NCBI RefSeq assembly: GCF_023091745.1
Contig: NC_068922.1
Coordinates: 80,509,533-80,573,532 of the forward strand
Origin: Budorcas taxicolor
Taxonomy: Eukaryota > Chordata > Mammalia > Artiodactyla > Bovidae
Reading direction: 5' to 3'
DNA: 64,000 nucleotides
Shown one piece after another: positions 54,851 to 64,000 of this stretch (positions are counted from its first letter, which is position 1; each line of letters opens with the position of its first letter). The position numbers were made by a program, and so were the translations under genes. The notes under the pieces are model-generated. The model did not search any database. It was given only the letters and a program-made list of their open reading frames with translations, and was not told the DNA's origin.

Positions 54851-57146
54851 GCCTCGATAAGCCTGTTGGAGCCATCAGCCAGTTCACCTGAAGTCACGAC
54901 AGGCTGTGCAATTTATGGAGCCCCTTCCAGTATTTCAAGAAGGCAACAGCAGGGTATTAAACCAGCTCTGGGGGCCTTCTGAGCATGGGTCCCTGCCTGA
55001 GGGTGGCGGTCTCGCGCCCGTAAAGCTGGTGTGACAGTCTTCCTAAAAATGGACCCGGGCCCATTCAAATGGGAGTAGGAGGAGTCCGCTCACCTACTGC
55101 AGCACCTCTCGCCGTGTGGGTGCTCGACGGAGGGTGCTGAGTGAGCAGGGGCTTCATTAGCTGCACCTGGGGACCTGTGGCCAGCGTGGCTGCCCTTTGC
55201 CTTTGAGGCCATTTAATGGATGTTATTAGATTTAAGCAGTTTATTTGAAAAAAAATACACATATATGACCTTTTGGAAGAGATCTTTCCCACATCGTATC
55301 CTGAGAGTAGATGATGATAAATTGATGCTAAACAAAAAGTGATTTTTATTAAGGTTCATTGACTGCATTTTCAGAAGCTGTCACGCAATGAAATGAATAC
55401 ATTTTCCCCCTGTCTATAAATCTGAGTAGTCCTGAATTGCCAAGTCAGGTAAAGTGAGTCCATGGGTAGCTCTTAAATGCCTGAAACCCTTGGAAATATT
55501 AGATCCTTCTACAGCAGATGAGGTTTGGTGGTGCAGCTCATTAGCATTTGAACAAATTTGTGAGACTTTTAAGGCGTGTTGTTGGATTGAGCTAAGTGGA
55601 CTGATGCAGTGAATTCCAGACGGTAATGGCTCCATTTATCAAGGGAGCAGGTTTTAACATAATGCATAAACCCTTCTCACATGGCCATTTTACTATGCAT
55701 TTAATTCTGTTGCAACATGGTGCTTCAGGCAGAGGAAATGAACTTAAACAAGGTTAACATTCCGAGAAAAGACTAGGAAAAAATCAATACCTCCCTCCTT
55801 CCCCAAATAAAAGATGATTTACAAAAATGGAGATCTATATTGATGACAGGGTCTCATAGGTCACAAGATGTACCCGTGATGTTTTGTGACTGGGACACGA
55901 GCTGTCATTGCCTCTGAATTCTTGTCGAGTTTCAGGGATCATGTTAAAAAATTGTTTTAGTGGGATTAACTAAAGGTTATTAACTGAAAGGTTTTCCTAT
56001 AGCTTTGAGATTTAAGGCGGGGGAAGACTTTCGTGGCTTGTCTTCATTCTGTTTCACATTCTTTTTGACTTCAGAATGTTGTCTTTCTTCCTGTTTACGT
56101 GCCCTTGAAAAGTGGTGAAGTAAGTATCTTTCCTCCCACTTGGGAGGATTTGCCAGAGCTTAGCAGTCAGGCCGCATCCCTTTGGAATACCCAGCCACTC
56201 AAGGCTTTTGTTTTGTCTATTAGCGATTTAGCAACACCGTGTCTTCATGACGTTTGCAGATGTAGCGTTACGGTTTTGTCTATCAGGGAGATGACCGGGG
56301 CTCAGGACATGCAGCGTTGTGGCCATTTGATGAGATAGGAGCTTGCATTGTGTTGTGTGACACTCAGCTGTAGGAGGGCAGCTGTACCAGTGGGCAGCTC
56401 AGAGCTACGGCACAACGTGAGTTTCCTGTTTCTCTGCTGAGCTGCTTCCTTCCTGCCTGCCAGCGCTGCTATAAAAGCCTTGCACACCAAACAGGTGACT
56501 CTTTACAAATGACTGTGGGTTCTGTATTTATACAGCTATTAAGAACCTAAAGAAGTCGCTTAAATTTTTCAGATATACCTCGCTGCATTTTATGAGGGGA
56601 AATATATGGTTTGGTGGCTTCATAAATTTAGGGGTTTTTGAAGGCTGTGGAATATATCCTTTACACATGTCAAGGGTCCATGGTATATAACTTTTATTTT
56701 TCAGGAGATGTTACCCTGCTACTTTTAGATTGGAAATGCTTTGCTACTAATCCATAAAACAGCCCCACCGTTGCTCATTCCATCCAAACTACCTTCCAAA
56801 GTTATTTCTTTAAAAAGTCAAATCTTCCCAATTTCCCCATTTCCTTCCTGAAAATGCTTTTCTATACGGTGCTTGGCAAGACTTGGGTATTAACAGCAAG
56901 AGTTATTCAGCTAAGCCAAACAGCCGAAAGTACACTGAATTTCCGTCACTCAAAAAATGTAAAGCTGGAACTTAACGCAGGAGTCTGGCAATTAATCTTC
57001 CACCTTTGGAAAATTCAAAATTATATTCTAGGTAGTAAAAACAAGTTAGTGAAATAATGTCTTGAATACTGGAAGGAAAGTGATTAAAGATGGTATTTCA
57101 TAAAAATGAGCAAGGAATGTTCAAACACCCTTCATATACACAGAAG
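54851..57146. other. Non-genic single-copy DNA
   Basis: About 2.3 kb with no recognised repeat. It includes the candidate conserved stretch at 55400-55710. Frames such as 56099-56338 plus and 56854-57057 plus are short and featureless. Confidence 0.5.
55400..55710. promoter_or_regulatory. Candidate conserved non-coding stretch
   Basis: Repeat-free, with clustered factor-like words: gcagctcattagcatttgaa, gctccatttatcaagggagc, aacataatgcataaaccc and actatgcatttaattctgtt. ATTAGCAT and ATGCAT are POU/homeodomain-like and TTATCA is GATA-like. No conservation data; inference only. Confidence 0.25.
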
Positions 57147-57283
57147 TCAGGAAGATCCTCTGGGGGAGGAAATGGCCACCCACTCCAGTATTCTTGCCTG
57201 GAAAGTTCCATGGACAGAGGAGCCTGGCAGGTTACAGTCCATGGGGTTACGAAGAGCCGGACACAACTGAGTGACTTGCACTC
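57147..57283 (+). mobile_element. Bov-tA SINE, 5'-truncated (duplicated block, copy B)
   Basis: Begins at tcaggaagatcctctggggg, inside the usual head, then ccactccagtattcttgcct and the tail acaactgagtgacttgcact. It sits at the same place relative to the following L2/hAT sequence as the SINE at 52480. Confidence 0.9.
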
Positions 57284-57299
57284 GGAAGAAGTGTCCCTC

Positions 57300-57533
57300 T
57301 CTTCACTTCTCCTCACCTTGAATCTTTACATCCATTTACTCCCTCCAAAGCATTTTCTCTAGATATTCCATGACTGGACCTTTCTCAGCATTGAGATCTC
57401 AGCTGGCATGTTACCTCCTTAGAAAACCTTCCTGGAACATCTTAGCTAAATTAACCAGCGCCCAGCTCTCTTCCTTGGGGGTTGGCAAATGACAGCCTGT
57501 GGCTGAATCCAGCCTGCTGCCTGTGTAAGTAAT
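57300..57533 (+). mobile_element. L2/hAT sequence (duplicated block, copy B)
   Basis: Repeats copy A base for base over long stretches (ccttgaatctttacatcc, ggacctttctcagcattgag, gctggcatgttacctcctta), including the L2-to-hAT junction (ttggcaaatgacagcctgtg). The hAT part stops after about 45 bases, unlike copy A. Confidence 0.8.
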
Positions 57534-58106
57534 AAAACTCCCGTCAAAACCCCAAAGATAGGGAAATCAATAAGCAGGGTTTTCTCCACACCAAGCAGTA
57601 CTCGGGCCTCAGGGCAGTCCACTCTTCCTCTGAGGCTCTTCCTGGTCCTCCCGGTCAAGGCTGGGCGTTGGCTGTTGTTTCCCCAGAGCCGCCGTCCTGT
57701 GTTTCTGTCCCTGTTGGATGCAGACTTCGGTCGCTTGTGTTCTTACCCCTCTTCCCAGCTCCACCGTCTGCACCTTATTGGCAAAGCCAGGGTCTTACTT
57801 TCCTTCCTTAATGCTTAACACCAAATTATCACTGTAGAAACCCAAAGAGCATTTGTGAGTAAATGACTGACTAAACGCAATCATGAACCTTTTTTGGAAC
57901 TTCAGACCTTTTGATGAAAACAGAAAAACAAACAAAAAAAACAGCGATAAGTTTGGAGACCTTAAATCCCTATTCCTTCTTCAAGTATGTGGAAGCAGCC
58001 TCCCTTTCTTCCCAAGGCAGAGAGAGGGATGGCCCACACATCCAAGAACCCCTAGTGTAGTCTCCACCTGTGTGGAACCAACCTCTTCTGACACTAACCT
58101 ATGGGG
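57534..58106. other. Non-genic DNA
   Basis: No recognised repeat or exon. Confidence 0.45.
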
Positions 58107-58327
58107 GCTTCCCAGGTGGCGCTAGTGGTAAAGAGCCCACCTGCCAATGCAGGAGATGTAAGAAGCAAGGGTTCGATCCCTGGGTCAGGAAGATCCCCTG
58201 GAGGAGGCCGTGGCAGCCCACCCCAGTATTCTGGCCTGGAAAATCCCGTGGGCAGAGGAGCCTGGCAGTTTACAGTCCGTGGGGTCGCAAAGAGTCAGAC
58301 ACAACTGAGCGACCTAACACGCACACA
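58107..58327 (+). mobile_element. Bov-tA SINE
   Basis: Sense copy: ggcttcccaggtggcgctag, ttcgatccctgggtcaggaa, ccagtattctggcctggaaa and the tail ctgagcgacctaacacgcac. Head differs (gtggcgctagtggtaaagag), as in the 54632 subfamily. Confidence 0.93.
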
Positions 58328-59039
58328 GCCTCCTCTGAGCCTGGCTTTTCAAAGGACACCCTGAGTCACTCCAGCAGAGGCGTGCAGGAGGCATGAAGGA
58401 AAAGACACAGGATTGTGAATATAACATCACACTTCTAGTCAGGGCTTTGCTAATCTTCCATATGGTGAGTCCAGGAAGCAGGTCATGGAATGTCTGGGAG
58501 ATTTCCTTTGCAGAATTGTTCAGCAAGATTAGCTTTGTGGACTGTTTTGGTTAACGTGTCACCAATCATAGAGCTTCTTCTATCGACATGTCATACTTAT
58601 ATTCTATGCTCCTTTTGTGGATTCAGTTGAAAACACCATCTTAGAAGGTTCTAGAAAGACTCTAGGCATCTCAGCGAGAGTCTCTGAATGGCTTAATTCT
58701 CTGCACTTAGCAATGAAAAGACACTATTTTTGAGTAGAGCTTATATTCCATTTTGAAATCAATAAATGTGCTTCGCTTGCTTGCCTGAAAACTTGGAGAG
58801 AGGAGCTAGTTGAAATCAAGGTGATCAGTCTTAAGTTCAGTTCCCAACTTTTGCTGAGGTCATTCTCCTAGCTATTTGTCACATCATTTTCTTTTTTAAT
58901 CCCTACTTAAGCAGGTTATTTTGGTCTAAAATTCAAAACTCACATGCAAAAATTAGCAAAGTATTTTTTATAAAAATGTGGACCGTATTTCTTCTAAGAG
59001 ATCTTTAAGGACGCAGGCATTTTAAAACTGCCCCAGAAG
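58328..59039. other. Non-genic DNA
   Basis: No recognised repeat or exon. Confidence 0.45.
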
Positions 59040-59235
59040 CTTCAAGGGAGAGTGAGAATGTGGGCTCTTATAGCTGTTTTCAATTGTCAGCTAAGCCACA
59101 CTGTCAGGTAACCTCTCTGATTTTGTCAGCTCATCTGTAAAATGGAAATTAAAGTGTCCTCCTCACTGAGCTTTTATGAGGATAAAATAAGACAGTCTAC
59201 AAGAAATTGCTTGGCAAATCATAAACTGCCATATA
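59040..59235 (+). mobile_element. MIR SINE
   Basis: Sense MIR: gtaacctctctgattttgtc, agctcatctgtaaaatggaa, ttatgaggataaaataagac and ttggcaaatcataaactgcc. Confidence 0.78.
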
Positions 59236-59502
59236 AACATAGAAGATAATCGCCCAGAACTGTAGTGGGTGAGTTTCTCGAGCACAAAACAGTAAGCTAG
59301 AGAAAATTCTGGGTTAACACAAATACAGAAAGGAAAAAAAATATAACCATGTAAATAATTATTTGGTGGTGATACTGTTTCAGAATATTGGCAAGTTAAA
59401 ATATACACACACTGAACTTAGATGTTTTCAATGACATGCTCTTGGCAAAACATTTTAAATGTTATGAGATACTCTAAATTCTGTTCTGCATACGTATTAT
59501 CT
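59236..59502. other. Non-genic AT-rich DNA
   Basis: No recognised repeat or exon. Confidence 0.45.
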
Positions 59503-59722
59503 GACTTCCCTGGTGGCTCAGACGGTAAGAGCATCTGCCTACAATGTGGGAGACCAACGTTCAATCCCTGGGTTGGGAAGATCCCCTGGAGAAGGAAATG
59601 GCAACCCACTCCAGTGCTCTTGCCTTGAAAATCCCATGGATGGACGAGCCGTGGATGGATGCTATAGTCCATGGGGTCACAAAGAGTCGGACACAACTGA
59701 GTCACTGCACTTTCACTTTCAT
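59503..59722 (+). mobile_element. Bov-tA SINE, full length
   Basis: Sense copy: gacttccctggtggctcaga, gttgggaagatcccctggag, atggcaacccactccagtgc and the tail gagtcactgcactttcactt. It has a duplicated ggatgga word near 59637-59658. Confidence 0.94.
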
Positions 59723-61444
59723 ATGCATTATATATGCACACTACAATAGATATTATATACATTTTAACAAATATCAATAGGGATATACACACAAAACAAG
59801 TATAACTTAATTTACGAACAATGTACAGACTTTAAGGGTAGATTTTTAAACTCTGAATGTTTTATTGCTTTTCAAAATCAACCCTTGTGGAAGATGAAAT
59901 CTACAGTGTAGCTCTATTTACTGAAGGAGGGATGTTCTACACTGGCATGTTGTGTTAAGGCATATACTTCTTATTTTCTCTAAAACTCCTGCCAGCAATT
60001 GTAGGTAAATGGAAATTGTGTGTGTGTGTGTGTGTGTGTGTATACGCATGCACATGAACGGATATGTGTATGCAAACATCAAAACTGATTTGCCCAGGAA
60101 CTCAATTTGAGCACAAAATCACAGGCATGAATATGCAAGGAAATTTGAATGTGTTTGTCAGCAACTGAATATTTGGCAAGGGGAAAAATTAAAATAGATT
60201 GCACTTAGAGCTTGGGAAGGCAGAACAAACACAAATTTACAGGTAAGTGTTAGCAAACAGCATATATATTGAATAGTAGTCTGAAACAGACTCATCTGAA
60301 CTCGGTAGGAAATTGACAGTTTGTGCTAGAACATATTAGAACTGGAAGCCTCAAGTTATGTTTCTCAATAGGAGTACAGCAAATGACTATATCTATATGG
60401 CAGGCACTTGGCTCTTAAGACCTGGCAAGATTGAGGCATTTAAACTAAAAATTTCAGAGAGGATCAAATCAGTGTTATTTTTGGTCAATCAGCAAGATAG
60501 TCAACAGGTATTTGTGACAACCGTTTAGCCATTTACTTTTCAGCTCTGTGCTCAGCTGGCTTAGAATGGGAGAAAACCCTAAAACTTTAGAAGCGGGAAC
60601 AGTAGATCTTTGACCCTGGCTTGGAAGGACAAATGGTAATAAACAGGGGCTTTGGAGTTGGACACGCAAGTCTCCAAGTCTTCATACCTTTTTTTCTCTA
60701 AAGTAGCTCCGCATTTTATGTAAAGCTTAGGTTCTAAAGTCAGCCCTTTAGGAAAGAGTCACAAAGAGTCAAAATTATCTTTGGAATTCCCTTAAATCTT
60801 ATACACTTTTAAACCTTCTTCTTTCTTTCTTTTTTTGTATTGCTAAATTAAAAAAATTTGGAGCCTCTAAGCCATTTTGAAGATTGAAATTCATTATTGA
60901 TTAAGCCACATACTATAGAAACACACACACAGAATTGCGTGCAGTCTTCTCACACCCTTTCTATGCCCACTCAAATTTGAGATTGTTCTGCCAAAGGAAG
61001 AACCACAAAGGAAAGCCTCTATGCAGATGGCTGGACTTCTGAATCATCCTGCCTTTCGGATACTGTCAGTCCCTGGTGGGATGGGCGTATGGACTCCTCA
61101 AGAGTTCCTGTTTGCCTGCAGGGTTTACACTATTTGGTTGTAATAATAAGCCTCTCTAATCTTAAAACATGCTAATAGATTTATTTGATGTTTTGAGGAT
61201 TAAGTGAAACAGCGGATGGCATCTTTCTTGAGGGTCAGGTTCAATAAAGAGGATGAGGGTTGCGTGTGGTGCGTGACAGGGCTTCATGGATGCGATCTTT
61301 GTCAGGCTCTGCACCTCATCAGGCCCCAGTCGTCTTATCTGCAGCATGGTGATCGAAATAAAAGCTCCTGAAGGGAGCTGTTGACACATAACGATGATGC
61401 AGGAAGAGCTGTTAGCACACAGGTAGCAAAAAATTAAAAAGCGG
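59723..61444. other. Non-genic single-copy DNA with a microsatellite
   Basis: No gene or interspersed repeat recognised. A poly-T-rich stretch lies near 60823-60838. Confidence 0.5.
60017..60040. repeat. (TG)12 microsatellite
   Basis: Twelve uninterrupted TG units followed by a TATACGCATGCACATG purine-pyrimidine alternating tail. A likely length polymorphism. Confidence 0.95.
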
Positions 61445-61452
61445 TAACTCTT

Positions 61453-62163
61453 AGAGTGAAAAAGTTGGCTTAAAGCTCAACATTCAGAAAACAAAGATCA
61501 TGGCATCTGGTCCCATCACTTCATGGGAAATAGATGGGGAAACAGTGGAAACAGTGCCAGACTTTATTTTGGGGGGCTCCAGAATCACTGCAGATGGTGA
61601 CTGCAGCCATGAAATTAAAAGATGCTTACTCCTTGGAAGGAAAGTTATGACCAACCTAGATAGCATATTCAAAAGCAGAGACATTACTTTGCCAACAAAG
61701 GTCTGTCTGGTCAAGGCTATGGTTTTTCCAGTGGTCATGTATGGATGTGAGAGTTGGACTGTGAAGAAAGCTGAGCACCGAAGAATTGATGCTTTCGAAC
61801 TGTTGTGTTGGAGAAGACTCTTGAGAGTCCCTTGGACTGCAAGGAGATCCAACCAGTCCATCCTAAAGGAGACCAATCCTGAATATTCACTGGAAGGACT
61901 AATGTTGAAGCTGAGACTCCAATACTTTGGCCACCTCATGCGAAGAGTTGACTCATTGGAAAAGACTCTGATGCTGGGAAGGATTGGGGGCAGAAGGAGA
62001 AGGGGATGACAGAGGATGAGATGGTTGGATGGCATACCGACTCGAGGGACATGAGTTTGAGTGAACTCTGGGAGTTGGTGATGGACAGGGAGGCCTGGCG
62101 TGCTGTGGTTCATGGGGTCTCAAAGAGTCGGACACAACTGAGCGACTGAACTGAACTGAACTG
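61453..62163 (+). mobile_element. BovB LINE 3' fragment
   Basis: Sense BovB of about 710 bases, from just after the YADD region (gttggcttaaagctcaacat) to a (gaact)n tail (gaactgaactgaactgaact). aactctt occurs at both ends (61446-61452 and 62164-62170), followed by ttag-like sequence, as a possible target duplication. Confidence 0.94.
61500..62009 (+). pseudogene. BovB C-terminal coding remnant
   Basis: Open frame of 169 codons from MASGPITSWEIDGETVETV through GDCSHEIKR, MYGCESWTVKKAEHRRIDAF and LQYFGHLMRRVDSLEKTLML to a stop at 62007-62009 where intact BovB continues. It carries no catalytic RT motif. Confidence 0.9.
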
Positions 62164-62204
62164 AACTCTTCTTAGGATGATCACAGGGTGGTGTTGTTGC
62201 AATG

Positions 62205-62330
62205 ACTATTATTTTATGCTCTGTGACTTTGGACTTGTTACCAGGCCTTTCTGGGCTTCAGTCATCTCATCTGTCAAAAGAGAGCAAGACTGCTCTTCTC
62301 ACTACTTTGCAGAAAGGCAGAAGGGACAGA
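62205..62330 (+). mobile_element. MIR SINE fragment
   Basis: Sense MIR: gctctgtgactttggacttg, cctttctgggcttcagtcat and ctcatctgtcaaaagagagc. Confidence 0.7.
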
Positions 62331-64000
62331 GAGAGATACGGAGTTTGAAAAGCATCCAAGGCTGTACGTGTAGAAGGCAAAAGCAGAATAATAAAACATA
62401 ATATTCAAATTCCAAGGAATCTCATTTTCAAAGATATTGCAAAACAATGTGCTCTGAAGAACAAGATGTGTGGATGAACCTAAATATTGTCAGGGCTGGT
62501 GACATCAGAGGTGGTTGAACATGGCCCATCCCTACCCTTGGGGAAATAGCTTCAAGTGCCTGCTCTTGGGAAGTGGGTATGGAAGGCTCGCAACTGGACA
62601 CAGGGGCATGCGCGTTACTCCTGACAGATGCCACCGTACGTAACAGACACAAATGCAGTGGCCTTGCGTCCAAGTGGCAAGAAGCCTAACTTTATTCCTT
62701 CCTACAACTGCATTAAATACTTGTTATGAACACTTGTGTCGCTGGATAACAGAACTTGACTGGAGTCAGATCAGGGGATCTGGGTCCATTCAGCCTCCTG
62801 GGATGGTGTCCAAGGACTTGGAGGTCACATGTGGTCCTGAGTTAGGACCTTCTGTCTGTTCTGACTCCTGCAGAATGTGCAGTTTCCCTTCTGATCTCTG
62901 ACTGAGGCTATTCTAGAACTGCTAGTATTTTTCCTGCGATGTCTCGGACCCCTTTTCTTGGTTATAGCGCTCAAGTAGTTCTTCTAGTCTTCTGCCCCTG
63001 CAACATGGACTGGTGGAAGGGGAGACTCTTCACAAGGCATGGAAACAGAAGAGCCTTCTGCTTTCACACTCACCTGAGGGATTAATTTGCATGCTGCCCC
63101 CCACTGCACCCTACTGGGGGCCAAGGACTCAGCCCAGCAAATAGCCATTGGGAAGCAGAACACAGAGCTTCTTCTCAAACAGGCCGACGCCTGAGTACCT
63201 AGGATGGCTTCTCCACTCGCCCACAACATACACTCCTCTCAGCACCCAGGAACCCTTATCTTTCGGGTAAAGGGAAGTGGAGAGCAGAGGTGAAATGTCT
63301 TTGGCCTAACGCTTTCAGGAGAGCTGAAGGCACTTTGTGAAAGGCTAGCAGGCCTGCTCTAGAAATCCCCAATGCAGGACTTGGATTCCTTGGTCTGCCT
63401 TGAACTCCAGGCAGGACGAGTACTGCCTTCTGCAGAGTGGGGCTGGGGAGACGCAGCAAAGGAAGATCCCTCACGGAGCAGGGGCCCACTGCTCATACCT
63501 CAGAGACTGTCCACACACAAACCCGCCACGGACGACTGCTGAAGGAGTGAGCCGTGACATTTTGCCACAGTCTGCACGGCTGGACAAGGGCCATGAGTTC
63601 CTTCCTAACGTCGATGGCTTGCCTCCTGGAGATCGGAGGGCACCGGTGGGTCCAGATTCGGCTGTCACTCGAATCATCGATTATTCCCAAAGAAACCAAC
63701 TGATTTTTTTTCCCAATCACATCCTATTCTGCTGCAGTCGCAAAGGACGTGAGAAATGGTTCTTTGTGCTTTGTCATTCTCGAGCAGGTTGTTCATTATG
63801 TAAAAAGCAATTATAATTCAGAGAAAAACAACTCCAAGTGGGAAATGGTGAAATACGTCATTGGAACGTCCCTGGAAGTCTCCAGTTGGAGTCTACAGAT
63901 GACATCTTTGTGCAGAACATAAACACATGTGCCCCAGTTGGAGGGGAGGTGTCAGAAAGCAGGCTCTCTCCGCCTCGCCCCCCACGTCTTCTTCCAAGAG
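62331..64000. other. Non-genic single-copy DNA
   Basis: No recognised repeat or exon through the end of the window. Frames of up to 138 codons (63400-63816 plus) are open but without domain, signal or splice features. Confidence 0.5.

Noticed and set aside
59503..59580. tRNA-like sequence in the Bov-tA heads (also at 23290, 39326 and 58107)
   Set aside because: These are SINE heads derived from a tRNA gene. They cannot be folded into a complete cloverleaf with conserved arms and are not functional tRNAs.
1..64000. Endogenous retrovirus or other viral sequence
   Set aside because: No paired LTRs, primer-binding site or gag/pol/env-like frame was seen. The RT motifs present are of the RTE LINE type and belong to BovB.

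Overview
This window looks like nuclear DNA of a ruminant, most likely a bovid. Three families present in many copies support this: BovB (an RTE-class LINE), Bov-A/Bov-tA SINEs (ruminant-specific) and CHR-type SINEs (cetartiodactyl-wide). Between them lie old mammalian repeats (MIR, L2, L1M/L1ME, MER5A-like hAT, Tigger/MER2-like). I found no convincing host protein-coding exon, tRNA, rRNA, CRISPR array, prokaryotic operon or intact virus. The window is best read as intergenic or deep intronic sequence.

Layout. 1-5.9 kb: mostly single-copy AT-rich DNA with one CpG-dense L2-like patch. 5.9-16.8 kb: four BovB fragments (three minus, one plus), two of them inside older repeats, and a homeodomain-site-rich stretch near 11.5 kb. 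17-25 kb: AT-rich unique DNA and old L1. 25-33 kb: MIR and L2 with Bov-tA insertions, a ruminant L1 3' end and a 48-bp tandem repeat. 33.2-33.6 kb: the strongest CpG-dense block, with a speculative first exon. 34-43 kb: MIR, MER5A, SINEs, a perfect 25-bp triple repeat and a 26-bp G-rich minisatellite. 43.1-46.9 kb: a MER2-like transposon that received three SINEs, two of them in succession at one target site, then two old L1 3' ends with a Tigger element inside one. 49.3-52.5 kb: a nearly full-length but inactivated BovB with endonuclease and reverse-transcriptase remnants and a nested SINE. 52.5-57.5 kb: a block of about 390 bp present twice about 4.6 kb apart. 57.5-64 kb: mostly unique DNA with SINEs, a (TG)12 microsatellite and another BovB.

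There are no genes working together here. The window records layered transposition: L2/MIR, then hAT/Tigger, then L1, then BovB, then Bov-A/Bov-tA, with several events ordered by nesting and target-site duplications (TSDs). I did not find a new biological system. The best leads are the CpG-dense block at 33.2-33.6 kb, the local duplication, the serial SINE insertion and two candidate conserved regulatory stretches. Repeat names come from recognising consensus-like sequence by eye. Element ends without a stated TSD are good to roughly 10-20 bases.
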